Assembly (NCBI RefSeq): GCF_008042035.1
Contig: NZ_RDBL01000006.1
Span: 890,572-954,571 of the forward strand
Length of the DNA: 64,000 nucleotides
Source of the DNA: Streptomyces sp. col6
GTDB lineage: Bacteria; Actinomycetota; Actinomycetes; Streptomycetales; Streptomycetaceae
Direction: 5' to 3'
This document shows, one piece after another, positions 41,223 through 49,221 of this stretch. The notes beneath the pieces were generated by a model. The model was given only the letters and a program-made list of their open reading frames with translations, did not search any database and was not told the origin of the DNA. The position numbers were made by a program, and so were the translations under genes. The first letter of the stretch is position 1. The number at the start of each line of letters is the position of its first letter.

Positions 41223-41438
41223 TCAGCGGTAATCGTCCTCGTCCTGGGGGACGACGCGGGCCTGCTCCGCCGCGTCGGCCTCGCTGGCGTCGCCGCGTTC
41301 GAAGTCCGTGAGCGGTTCGTCGCTCTCCGGGCGCAGGTCCGTCCGCTGCTCGGCGGCGTCCGCGTCGGGCGTCTCCTGGTCGGGTTCGTCCGGCTGGACG
41401 TCCTCGAAGGTCTCCGGGTCCCTCGGGTCGACCGTCAT
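41223..41438 (-). CDS. Small acidic protein
   Basis: A 71-aa, strongly acidic protein with DPETFEDVQPDEPDQETPDADAAEQ and a repeat-like SDEPLTDFERGDASEADAAEQ segment, ending PQDEDDYR. AGGAAGGGAG precedes the ATG. No domain and no cysteine. Similar acidic small proteins are common next to Rv3207-type genes in Streptomyces, without known function. Confidence 0.7.
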   Translation of the reverse strand: MTVDPRDPETFEDVQPDEPDQETPDADAAEQRTDLRPESDEPLTDFERGDASEADAAEQARVVPQDEDDYR

Positions 41439-41548
41439 GGTGACTCCCTTCCTCGGTTCGAGCCTATGAGGTACCCCGTAATGCCGCTATGCGATCGTGT
41501 GACGGCGAACACATGAACCCCGGTGTGATCATCTCGTAACATTGCCGC

Positions 41549-42514
41549 ATGTCTTCGACCGAGCTGCCGGGAATCCGCGCCGCCGCCGCAGCGGTGGCAC
41601 CCACGGTGAGCGCCGTCAGGGTCGCGGCGGGGGAGCGGCTGCGCTCCGTCGAGCTGGCCGGTCTGACGCTCACCCTCCGTTCGCGGCCGTCCCGGGGGCC
41701 CGGACTGCCTCCCGCGCTGTTCGTGCACGGCCTCGGCGGCTCCTCGCAGAACTGGACGGCCCTGATGCCGCTCCTGGAGGAGCTGGTCGACTGCGAGGCC
41801 GTCGACCTGCCCGGCTTCGGCGACTCGCCGCCCCCGGACGACGGCAACTACTCGGTCACCGGGCACGCCCGCGCGGTCATCCGGCTCCTGGACGCCCAGG
41901 AGCGCGGCCCCGTCCACCTGTTCGGCAACTCGCTGGGCGGCGCGGTGGCCACCAGGGTCGCCGCGGTCCGCCCCGACCTGGTGCGCACGCTCACCCTGGT
42001 CTCGCCGGCGCTCCCCGAGATCCGGGTGCAGCGCTCGGCCGCCCCGACCGCGCTGCTCGCACTCCCGGGCGTCGCCTCCCTGTTCGCCCGGCTGACCCGC
42101 GACTGGACCGCGGAGGAACGCACCCGCGGAGTCATGGCACTCTGTTACGGCGATCCGGCACGGGTCTCCGACACGGGCTTCCGCGACGCGGTGGCCGAAA
42201 TGGAGCGACGGCTGGAACTGCCGTACTTCTGGGACGCCATGGCGCGTTCCGCCCGTGGCATCGTCGACGCGTACACGCTGGGCGGACAGCACGGGCTGTG
42301 GCGCCAGGCCGAGCGGGTGCTCGCGCCGACCCAGCTGGTGTACGGCGGACGGGACCAGCTCGTCTCGTTCCGGATGGCCCGCAGGGCGTCCGCGGCCTTC
42401 CGCGACGCGCGCCTGCTGACACTGCCCGACGCCGGGCACGTGGCGATGATGGAGTACCCGGAGGCGGTCGCCCAGGCGTTCCGGGAATTGCTCGACGAAT
42501 GCGGCGGGAGCTGA
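41549..42514 (+). CDS. Alpha/beta hydrolase (Rv3203/LipV-like family)
   Basis: A 321-aa esterase-type hydrolase. The nucleophile elbow GNSLGGA (HLFGNSLGG) has Ser flanked as G-x-S-x-G. LFVHGLGGSSQNWTAL is the oxyanion loop, and a late GGRDQLV acid and AGHVAMMEYPE His complete the triad. The ATG is 6 bases after TAACAT (41537-41542). The downstream DUF3152 gene starts in the last codons or just after. Substrate unknown. Confidence 0.82.
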   Translation: MSSTELPGIRAAAAAVAPTVSAVRVAAGERLRSVELAGLTLTLRSRPSRGPGLPPALFVHGLGGSSQNWTALMPLLEELVDCEAVDLPGFGDSPPPDDGNYSVTGHARAVIRLLDAQERGPVHLFGNSLGGAVATRVAAVRPDLVRTLTLVSPALPEIRVQRSAAPTALLALPGVASLFARLTRDWTAEERTRGVMALCYGDPARVSDTGFRDAVAEMERRLELPYFWDAMARSARGIVDAYTLGGQHGLWRQAERVLAPTQLVYGGRDQLVSFRMARRASAAFRDARLLTLPDAGHVAMMEYPEAVAQAFRELLDECGGS

Positions 42515-42522
42515 TCCAGGGC

Positions 42523-43836
42523 GTGGGACGACACAGCCGGAAGGGCCCTGCGCCCAGCGCGCCCGGGACCGGGCAGACCGAGGCGAACGAGGCGGGGCGC
42601 GAGGCCGCCCGGCCCGCCGCCGGCACCGGACGGCGCAGACGGCAGGCGGGGCCCGCGGGCCCCGGTCCGTTCCCGGGGGCGCCCGAGGCGCGCGGCGGCC
42701 ACCCCGAACAGCGTGAACCCGGCGGCGGCTGGGGCACCGGCCCGATGCGCGCCCCCGGCGGACCCGGTCTCCGGGCGCCCGCTCCCGGCGCCCGCCCCGG
42801 CGTCCCGCACCCCGCGCACCAGCAGCAGGCCACCGGCGCACGGCCGTTCATACCGGGCCCCCGGCGCGAGTTCGTCGAGGCGTTCGACAACCCGCAGTCC
42901 GCACCGACCGCGCCGCGCCGGCGGAGCGCGGCGCCCTCCGACCCGTACGGCTCGGTCACCGACCGGGAGACGCGCGCGCCGGAGGTCCGGCGCGACGAGG
43001 ACCCGGTCCCGGCCAAGGAACCCCGGGGCGGCAAGGGGAGGACGTTCACGGGTATCGCCGCCGCCGCGGTGACCACCGTGCTCGCGGTGGTCGTGGCCGG
43101 CCAGGTCGCCCACGACCGCACCTCCGGGAGCGGCGCCGCGCAGGCGGCGGGGGTCGACCGGGACGCGGCGGACGACGCCTCGCGTTCGGAGAGCCGGACG
43201 ACGCCGTCCCCCGAGGCGGCGGCCGTCAAGCCTCTTACGTACGCACAGAAAATGGCCAAGCCCTATCCGCTGTCGCCGGCGCTGACGGGCTCGGGGAAGT
43301 TCGAGACCGTGCCCGGTTTCGCGAAGGCGCCCGGCAAGGGGACGAAGCACCGCTACCGGATCGATGTCGAGAAGGGGCTCGGGCTCGACGCGCAGTTGTT
43401 CGCGCAGGCCGTCCAGAAGACCCTCAACGACGACCGGAGCTGGGCGCACGACGGTGACATGACCTTCGAACGGATCTCCGAGGGCGAGCCGGACTTCGTC
43501 ATCACGCTGGCCAGCCCCGGCACCACCGGCAAGTGGTGCGAGAAGTCGGGCCTGGACACCATGGAGGACAACGTCTCCTGCGACTCGGCCGCCACCGAGC
43601 GCGTGATGATCAACGCCTACCGCTGGGCCCAGGGCTCGGCCACCTTCGGTCCGGACAAGCTGTACGCGTACCGGCAGATGCTCATCAACCACGAGGTCGG
43701 CCACCGGCTCGGCCACAACCATGTGAGCTGCCGGACGAAGGGCGCCCTCGCGCCGGTCATGCAGCAGCAGACCAAGACGCTGGACCTCGACGGCATCAAG
43801 TGCCGTCCCAACCCCTGGGTGTATCCCGAGGGCTGA
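42523..43836 (+). CDS. DUF3152 membrane-anchored metallopeptidase-like protein
   Basis: A 437-aa protein. A Pro/Gly/Arg-rich cytosolic region (to about residue 165) precedes one membrane segment (FTGIAAAAVTTVLAVVVAG). The extracellular DUF3152 domain (about 235-437) contains HEVGHRLGHNHVSC, a zinc-metallopeptidase-like HExxH-type site, and Cys pairs (CEKSG, CDSA, CRT, CRP). It corresponds to Rv3207c. I start at GTG before GRHSRKGP, a common opening for Streptomyces envelope proteins. An ATG at 42499 adds eight residues and would overlap the upstream stop. Proteolytic activity is inferred. Confidence 0.82.
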   Translation: MGRHSRKGPAPSAPGTGQTEANEAGREAARPAAGTGRRRRQAGPAGPGPFPGAPEARGGHPEQREPGGGWGTGPMRAPGGPGLRAPAPGARPGVPHPAHQQQATGARPFIPGPRREFVEAFDNPQSAPTAPRRRSAAPSDPYGSVTDRETRAPEVRRDEDPVPAKEPRGGKGRTFTGIAAAAVTTVLAVVVAGQVAHDRTSGSGAAQAAGVDRDAADDASRSESRTTPSPEAAAVKPLTYAQKMAKPYPLSPALTGSGKFETVPGFAKAPGKGTKHRYRIDVEKGLGLDAQLFAQAVQKTLNDDRSWAHDGDMTFERISEGEPDFVITLASPGTTGKWCEKSGLDTMEDNVSCDSAATERVMINAYRWAQGSATFGPDKLYAYRQMLINHEVGHRLGHNHVSCRTKGALAPVMQQQTKTLDLDGIKCRPNPWVYPEG

Positions 43837-43878
43837 GTGGGTATCAGGCTCCCTTTCCGAGCCCCCGCGCGGTGACCC

Positions 43879-43916
43879 TCCGCCTCTATAGCGCGACAGA
43901 ACGCTACAGAGGTGGG
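43879..43916. promoter_or_regulatory. Interrupted palindrome before the polysaccharide cluster
   Basis: CCTCTATAGCG and CGCTACAGAGG form an imperfect inverted repeat with a 7-base centre. TATAGC could also serve as a -10. It is a possible regulatory site for the cluster starting at 44057, though a terminator lies between them. Confidence 0.3.
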
Positions 43917-43940
43917 AAAGTTACGCCGGTTCACCCCTTT

Positions 43941-43976
43941 CGGTGGCGCGACGGACAACCGTCCGTCGCGCCACCG
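43941..43976 (+). terminator. Terminator between DUF3152 and the glycosyltransferase
   Basis: A perfect 16-bp stem (CGGTGGCGCGACGGAC with its complement) around an AACC loop. It separates the Rv3207-like gene from the inserted cluster. Confidence 0.82.
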
Positions 43977-44056
43977 GCGTATCCGCTTACGGTCGTCCCG
44001 CCGCGAGTCGCCGAATCCAACGGCGGCCGCTCACAAGGGAGATCGGGGGTGCGCTC

Positions 44057-45799
44057 GTGCGGATCGGACTGCTCACCGACGGTGGCTATCCGTACGCGAC
44101 CGGTGAGTCCAGACTCTGGTGCGACCGTCTGGTACGCGGGCTCGCGCAGCACGAGTTCGACCTCTTCGCGCTCAGCCGTTCCGCCGAGCAGGAGGCGCAG
44201 GGCTGGGTCCGGCTCCCCGACCAGGTCGGCAGCGTACGCACGGCACCCCTGTGGACCACCGACGAGGAGACCCTCGGCCTGCACGCGCCGCGGGGAGCGC
44301 TGGCCCGGCTGCTGACCGGAGGGGGCGCGCGGACCTACGCCCGGCGCGAACGACGCCTCTTCGCCACCCACTTCGCCGACCTCGCGGCGGCGGTCTGCGG
44401 TGCGGCGGGCCGCGAGCCGGGCGCCCGCGCGCAGGACGGCGCCGACGCCCGGCTCGCGGACGAGCGGTTCACGCGCGGCCTCTACGGCCTCGCCGAACTC
44501 GCCGCCGAGCACGGCGGACTGCCCGCCGCCCTGCGCTCCGAGACGGCCGTGCGCATCCTGGAGGCCGCCTGCCGCGCGCCCGGCACCGGACGCACCGTGC
44601 AGACGGCCACCGTTGCCGACCTCCTCGCCTTCACCGCCGAGCTGGACCGGGTGCTGCGTCCCCTCTCCGTCGACTGGTACGACGAGGACGGCCTCGGCGC
44701 CGTGGACCTCTGCCACGCCACGGCGGGCGGTGTCGCCGCCCTGCCGGGGCTGCTGGCCAAACGCTTCTTCGGGGTGCCACTGCTGGTCACCGAGCACGCC
44801 GTACGGGTCCGGGCGCACTACCTCGCGTCGGGCGGTGCGCCGGTCAGCGCGCCGGTGCGCGCGCTCCTCGCGCACTTCCACGGGCTGCTCGCCTCCGAGG
44901 TGTACCGGCAGGCCGCGCTCATCACCCCGGGCAACACCCACGCCCGCCGCTGGCAGGAGCGGTGCGGCGCCGACCCCGCGAAGCTGCGGACCGTGTACCC
45001 GGGGATGGAGTCGGCCCGGTTCGCCGCGCTCGGCGAGAGCGAGGACGACGGCGGTCCGGACACGCTCGTCTGGGTCGGCCGCATCGAGCCCGCCAAGGAC
45101 CTGGTCGCCCTCCTGCACGCCTTCGCCGAGGTGCGCCTCGCCGAGCCGGAGGCCCGGCTGCGGATCATCGGCGCCCCGGCCCCGGGCCCGGCGGGCGCCG
45201 CCTATCTGGCGCGCTGCCGGACCCTGGCCGCCCAGCTCCTCCCCGACGAGGGCGCCGTCTCCTTCGAAGAGATCGGCGGCCCCGAGGTCCCCGACCTCGC
45301 CCAGGCGTACGCGGCCGGCGGTGTCGTGGTGCTCTCCAGCGTGGTCGAGGGCTTCCCGATCAGCCTGGTCGAGGCGATGTTCTGCGGCCGGGCCACCGTG
45401 TCGACGGACGTCGGCGCGGTCGTCGAGGTCATCGGCGGTACGGGACTCGTGGTCCCACCGCGCAACCACCGGGCGCTCGCGGACGCCTGCCTTGCGCTCC
45501 TGCGCGACCCGGAGCGCCGTGCGCGCCTGGGTGCGGCGGCGCGCGCCCGAGCGCTCGAACTCTTCACCGTCGAACAGAACCTCGCGGCGTTCCACGGGAT
45601 CTACCTGGAGCTGATCGCGCGGGCGCCGCTGCGCGAGAGGCCGCTGCCGGCCGGCAGCGACGGGCCGCGCCCCTTCGCCACCCCGCCGGAGGCCCATGTC
45701 CTGGGCCACTGGCCGGACTCGGTGCCGCCGTCGTCCCCCGCACCGGAGCGCGCCGACCGCACCCCGAGCTGGGTGGGCGCGGGAGGCGGCGATGCGTAA
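44057..45799 (+). CDS. PelF-like GT4 glycosyltransferase (DUF3492 + GT4)
   Basis: A 580-aa cytosolic glycosyltransferase. The N-terminal DUF3492 acceptor domain (about 1-280: IGLLTDGGYPYATGESRLWCDRL) is diagnostic of PelF-type enzymes. The C-terminal GT4 domain (about 325-530) has LVWVGRIEPAKDL and the E-x(7)-E-like VEGFPISLVEAMFCGR motif for UDP-sugar binding. PelF polymerises GalNAc/GlcNAc for Pel polysaccharide. The GTG is chosen before RIGLLTDGG. Its stop overlaps the next ATG by 8 bases. It opens the four-gene unit that splits the DUF3152-moeZ pair of mycobacteria. Confidence 0.87.
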   Translation: MRIGLLTDGGYPYATGESRLWCDRLVRGLAQHEFDLFALSRSAEQEAQGWVRLPDQVGSVRTAPLWTTDEETLGLHAPRGALARLLTGGGARTYARRERRLFATHFADLAAAVCGAAGREPGARAQDGADARLADERFTRGLYGLAELAAEHGGLPAALRSETAVRILEAACRAPGTGRTVQTATVADLLAFTAELDRVLRPLSVDWYDEDGLGAVDLCHATAGGVAALPGLLAKRFFGVPLLVTEHAVRVRAHYLASGGAPVSAPVRALLAHFHGLLASEVYRQAALITPGNTHARRWQERCGADPAKLRTVYPGMESARFAALGESEDDGGPDTLVWVGRIEPAKDLVALLHAFAEVRLAEPEARLRIIGAPAPGPAGAAYLARCRTLAAQLLPDEGAVSFEEIGGPEVPDLAQAYAAGGVVVLSSVVEGFPISLVEAMFCGRATVSTDVGAVVEVIGGTGLVVPPRNHRALADACLALLRDPERRARLGAAARARALELFTVEQNLAAFHGIYLELIARAPLRERPLPAGSDGPRPFATPPEAHVLGHWPDSVPPSSPAPERADRTPSWVGAGGGDA

Positions 45800-47204
45800 C
45801 CACGGGACGGCGGGCCCCTTCCCGGCCGAACAGCAGCACGGAGGACCGACGATGAGGCGCGAGGGCCACCAGGGGGACGCCACCGCGGCGGCCGACGCCG
45901 GGGTGCGGGGCGCGCCGGGCGAACCCGTGCCCGGGTCCGGAGGGCTCGCGCCCACGGACGCGCCCGTACCCGCCGCGGGCGTACCGGACGCTCCCGCGCA
46001 CGCCCCGGAGCCGGCACCGGCCGAGGCGCCCGCGCCCGCCCTCGCTCCCGAGGGCCCCGCACGCCCCCCCGAGGTCGCGCACACCGCGCATCCGTACCCG
46101 GCCCGCAACGCCGCCGTCCGCAAGGCCGTCGCCGGGCGGCGGGGGACCGCCGACCCGGTGCGCTCGCTCATGCACCGCCACCGCGAGCTGTGCGAACGGG
46201 CCGTCGACCCGCTGGAGATCGCCGCAGGTCTGGAGGCCCACGGGGTCACCGACCGCACCGCCGCCCGCTACCGGCACCGCGATGTGTTCTCGCTCGCCGA
46301 GGAACTCTTCGCACGGGTACCGGCGGTCGCACGGGAGCCCTTCACGCCGGGGCCCGCTCCGGCGCGCGACAGCGGAACGCGCGCCGCCTGGTCGCTGCGG
46401 GCCCTGCTGCCGGGCGCCGCCTGCGTGGCGACCCTGGTCACGCTGCGGCTCACCGACGGGGTGCTCGGCGGCGACACCCGGCTCGCCATCGGCGCCGGCG
46501 GCTCGCTGCTCACCCTCGTCGCCCTTCTCCTCGCCCTGCGCACCGGCCCGCTCGCCACCGAGGTCCGCTCCTCCGGCGCCACCGCCCTCTGCGTCTGCTG
46601 GCTGCTCGGCTACGTCCTGTACGGCGACGCCCTGCTCCACCAGGTGCTCAGCGGCGGCCCCGAGGGCCCCTGGACGCTGACCCCGGGCCCCCTGTCGGCG
46701 CTCGCCCTCGCGGTGCTGCCCGCCGCCTGGTGCGCCCACCTCTTCGCCCGGTACGCGCACCGCAGGCTGCACGGCAGCCACGCGCTGGAGGAGTTCGCCG
46801 CCGGTGCGCGCCCCCTGGTGTTCGGCGTCGTCGCCCTCTTCGTCTGCGCCCTCGCCGCGCTGCTGTTCCTGACCCGGCCGCTGTTCGGCACCGGCGGCGC
46901 ACCGGCCGGGACCGCCGCCCTCGGGGTGCTGCTCCTGCTGGCCCGGCTCCTGACCGTCCACGGCTTCCCCGAACCCGCCGCCACCGGACTCGCCGCCGCC
47001 TGCGCCGTCGAGGCCGCAGCCCCCGCCCTGATCCTGGCCGGCCGGCTGCCCGGACTCCATCCGGTGGCCCGCCCCGTCGACGCCCTCGTCGAGGCGGCGG
47101 GGGCCGGGGCGGTGCCCGCGCTCGCCTGCGGCGCGGCCGCGCTCGGCCTGCTGATCACCGCCACCCTCGCCCTCTCCCGGGCGTCCGCCCACACCGCCCC
47201 CTGA
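45792..47204 (+). CDS. Polytopic membrane protein of the PelF cluster
   Basis: A 470-aa protein. An N-terminal Pro/Ala-rich cytosolic region (1-110) is followed by a helical segment (RSLMHRHRELCERAVDPLEIAAGLEAHG) and about eight membrane segments between residues 190 and 465 (LLPGAACVATLVTLRL, ALCVCWLLGYVLY, LSALALAVLPAAWC, VFGVVALFVCALAALLFL and others). It resembles no family I can name, but its place suggests the export or membrane-scaffold role that PelD/PelE/PelG play. Translation is coupled to the glycosyltransferase by an ATGCGTAA overlap, with GGGAGGC as the ribosome site. Confidence 0.75.
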   Translation: MRNHGTAGPFPAEQQHGGPTMRREGHQGDATAAADAGVRGAPGEPVPGSGGLAPTDAPVPAAGVPDAPAHAPEPAPAEAPAPALAPEGPARPPEVAHTAHPYPARNAAVRKAVAGRRGTADPVRSLMHRHRELCERAVDPLEIAAGLEAHGVTDRTAARYRHRDVFSLAEELFARVPAVAREPFTPGPAPARDSGTRAAWSLRALLPGAACVATLVTLRLTDGVLGGDTRLAIGAGGSLLTLVALLLALRTGPLATEVRSSGATALCVCWLLGYVLYGDALLHQVLSGGPEGPWTLTPGPLSALALAVLPAAWCAHLFARYAHRRLHGSHALEEFAAGARPLVFGVVALFVCALAALLFLTRPLFGTGGAPAGTAALGVLLLLARLLTVHGFPEPAATGLAAACAVEAAAPALILAGRLPGLHPVARPVDALVEAAGAGAVPALACGAAALGLLITATLALSRASAHTAP

Positions 47205-47293
47205 GGCGGCGGCCCCCAGAGCCCGCCCACGGAGCCGACGCCGTGGGCCGTCACCACCCGAACCGTACGAACCTTCCCCAAGGAGACACCGAC

Positions 47294-47359
47294 ATGACCC
47301 GCCAATCCCCCGCACCGGCAGCCCGCCGTCGGCCCTCAGGCCTGGGCGGTGCGCGATGA
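47294..47359 (+). CDS. 21-residue leader-like peptide coupled to the epimerase
   Basis: MTRQSPAPAARR then RPSGLGGAR. Its start follows CAAGGAGACACCGAC, the strongest ribosome site in the cluster, and its stop overlaps the ATG of the epimerase (ATGA). Such an arrangement usually serves translational coupling. Whether the peptide itself has a role is unknown. Confidence 0.55.
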   Translation: MTRQSPAPAARRRPSGLGGAR

Positions 47360-48321
47360 GGGTGCTGCTGCTCGGAGCCAACGGATTCATCGGCCGGTTC
47401 GTGGCCGACCGGCTGCTCGCCGACCCCGCCGTCCACCTCACGGCACTCGGCCGCGGCGACGACGCCGACGTACGGTTCGACCTCGCGAACGGCAGCCCCG
47501 GAGCGCTCACCCGCTTCCTGGACGCCGTCCACCCCGGGGTCGTCGTCAACTGCGCCGGCGCGACCCGGGGCGGCGCCCGCGACCTCACCCGGCACAACAC
47601 CGTCGCCGTCGCCACCGTGTGCGAGGCGATGCGCCGCAGCCGCTGCACCGCCCGCCTGGTCCAGGTCGGCTGCGCCTCGGAGTACGGGCCCTCACAGCCC
47701 GGTTCCTCCACCGCCGAGGACGCCATTCCGCGCCCCGGCGGCCCGTACGGCGTCAGCAAGCTCGCCGCCACCGAGCTCGTCCTCGGCTCCGGCCTCGACG
47801 CGGTCGTGCTGCGGGTCTTCTCGCCGGTCGGCCCCGGCACCCCGGCCGGCTCACCGCTCGGCCGGCTCGCCGAGGCCATGCGCCGCACCATGCAGTCCGG
47901 CGACGGCGAGCTGAAGCTCAGCGGCCTCGGCGTGCAGCGCGACTTCGTCGACGTACGCGATGTGGCGCGGGCCGTCCACGCCGCCTCGCTCTCCGCCGCG
48001 CAGGGCGTCGTCAACATCGGCACCGGCCGGGCCGTCCGGCTGCGCGACGCGGCGGCCGTCCTCGCCAAGGTCGCCGGATACGCCGGCGCGCTCCACGAGC
48101 TGGACACGCCTCCCGCACGCCTCCCCATCGGCGCCCCCCGCACCTCCTCCGAGTCGGTCATCGAGCACCTCTCGGCCACTCCGTCCCCGTACCCGGACGG
48201 CTGCGGTGCCTGGCAGCAGGCCGACGTCCGCACCGCCCGCGACCGGCTCGGCTGGCGTCCACGGATCAACCTGGAGGAGTCCCTCGCCGACATCTGGATG
48301 GAGGCGGCGTGCCGTATCTGA
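47356..48321 (+). CDS. NAD-dependent sugar epimerase/dehydratase
   Basis: A 321-aa extended SDR. The dinucleotide loop GANGFIG lies at residues 7-13, NCAG in strand 4, the YxxxK motif in GPYGVSKLA, and a catalytic Ser in the VQVGCASEYG segment. Family context with a PelF-like glycosyltransferase and a galactosaminidase-like enzyme suggests UDP-GlcNAc/UDP-GalNAc 4-epimerase, supplying UDP-GalNAc. This is inference, because sequence alone does not tell 4-epimerase from other SDR sugar enzymes. Start by ATGA overlap with the 21-residue frame. Confidence 0.85.
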   Translation: MRVLLLGANGFIGRFVADRLLADPAVHLTALGRGDDADVRFDLANGSPGALTRFLDAVHPGVVVNCAGATRGGARDLTRHNTVAVATVCEAMRRSRCTARLVQVGCASEYGPSQPGSSTAEDAIPRPGGPYGVSKLAATELVLGSGLDAVVLRVFSPVGPGTPAGSPLGRLAEAMRRTMQSGDGELKLSGLGVQRDFVDVRDVARAVHAASLSAAQGVVNIGTGRAVRLRDAAAVLAKVAGYAGALHELDTPPARLPIGAPRTSSESVIEHLSATPSPYPDGCGAWQQADVRTARDRLGWRPRINLEESLADIWMEAACRI

Positions 48322-49136
48322 CCAGTACCGGCACCGCCCGGCGCACCAGCGGCGCCGACCGGCTCGGCTTCGGCGTCCCCGGCTACGCGCACCCGCTGCT
48401 CGCTCCGGCCGAGTGGGCCGAGCTGTCCCGCCCCGGCACCCCGCTGCACTGGGCGGTCCTCAACATCGACAACGGCCCCGGCAGCAGGCCCGACCCGCAC
48501 TGCCTGGAGGCGGCGGGCCGACTGCGCAACGCCCGCGTCCGCGCGCTGCACGGCGGGGAGCCCATCGACACCGTGCGGGCGGCGGGCGGCCGATTGCTCG
48601 GGCAGCTCGACCTCGCCCACGGCGAGCGGCCCTTCGGGGAACTGCTCGCCGACGCCCGGTCCTTCCTGGAGTGGTACCGGGTGGACGGCTTCTACCTCGA
48701 CCGCTGTCCGGCCGGCCGTGCCGAGCTGCCGGCCGTCCGCCGTCTCACCGGCACCCTGCGGGCCTTCCTGGGCCAGGACGACGGGCACCTCGTCCTGGGG
48801 CACGACACCCATCCGTACCCCGGGTACGCGGAGACGGGCGACCAGCTCGTCACGTTCCGCGGCGCGTGGAGCGACTACCGCTGGTCGCAGGTGGCCGAGT
48901 GGACCGCGGCCTACCCGCCAGGCCGGTTCGCCCACTTCGTGCACGGCGTCCCGCGCACCCATCTGGAGGAGGCGATGCGCATCGCCCGCTGGCAGGGCGC
49001 GGGGACGATCTTCTTCACCGACCGCGGCGGGCGGTCGGGGCCGGGGAACGGTCGCGGACAAAGCGACCCATTCGCGGCACTGCCCAGGTACTGGGACGAA
49101 ATCGTCTCGCGGATCGGACCTGGTATCTCGGAATGA
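48309..49136 (+). CDS. Spherulin-4 family glycosidase-like protein (GH135-like)
   Basis: A 275-aa TIM-barrel-like protein. FGVPGYAHPLLAPAEWAELSR, HWAVLNIDNGPGSRPD, LLGQLDLAHGERP, VDGFYLDRC and TFRGAWSDYRW fit the spherulin-4/Sph3 family of alpha-1,4-galactosaminidases in layout. Fungal Sph3 enzymes have GIFFDE at the fourth of these segments. Here an Arg follows the Asp (LDR), so one acidic residue may be replaced. There is no signal peptide, so an extracellular role would need another export route. The GTG overlaps the epimerase end by 13 bases. It is probably the cluster's glycan-modifying enzyme. Confidence 0.8.
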   Translation: MPYLTSTGTARRTSGADRLGFGVPGYAHPLLAPAEWAELSRPGTPLHWAVLNIDNGPGSRPDPHCLEAAGRLRNARVRALHGGEPIDTVRAAGGRLLGQLDLAHGERPFGELLADARSFLEWYRVDGFYLDRCPAGRAELPAVRRLTGTLRAFLGQDDGHLVLGHDTHPYPGYAETGDQLVTFRGAWSDYRWSQVAEWTAAYPPGRFAHFVHGVPRTHLEEAMRIARWQGAGTIFFTDRGGRSGPGNGRGQSDPFAALPRYWDEIVSRIGPGISE

Positions 49137-49221
49137 GAGGGGGCGTGGCAGTGTTACGGCAAGAACAACCGTACGTAGTCGAAGTACGTAGAAACCGACC
49201 ACCTGCATTGTTGAGGTTCCT

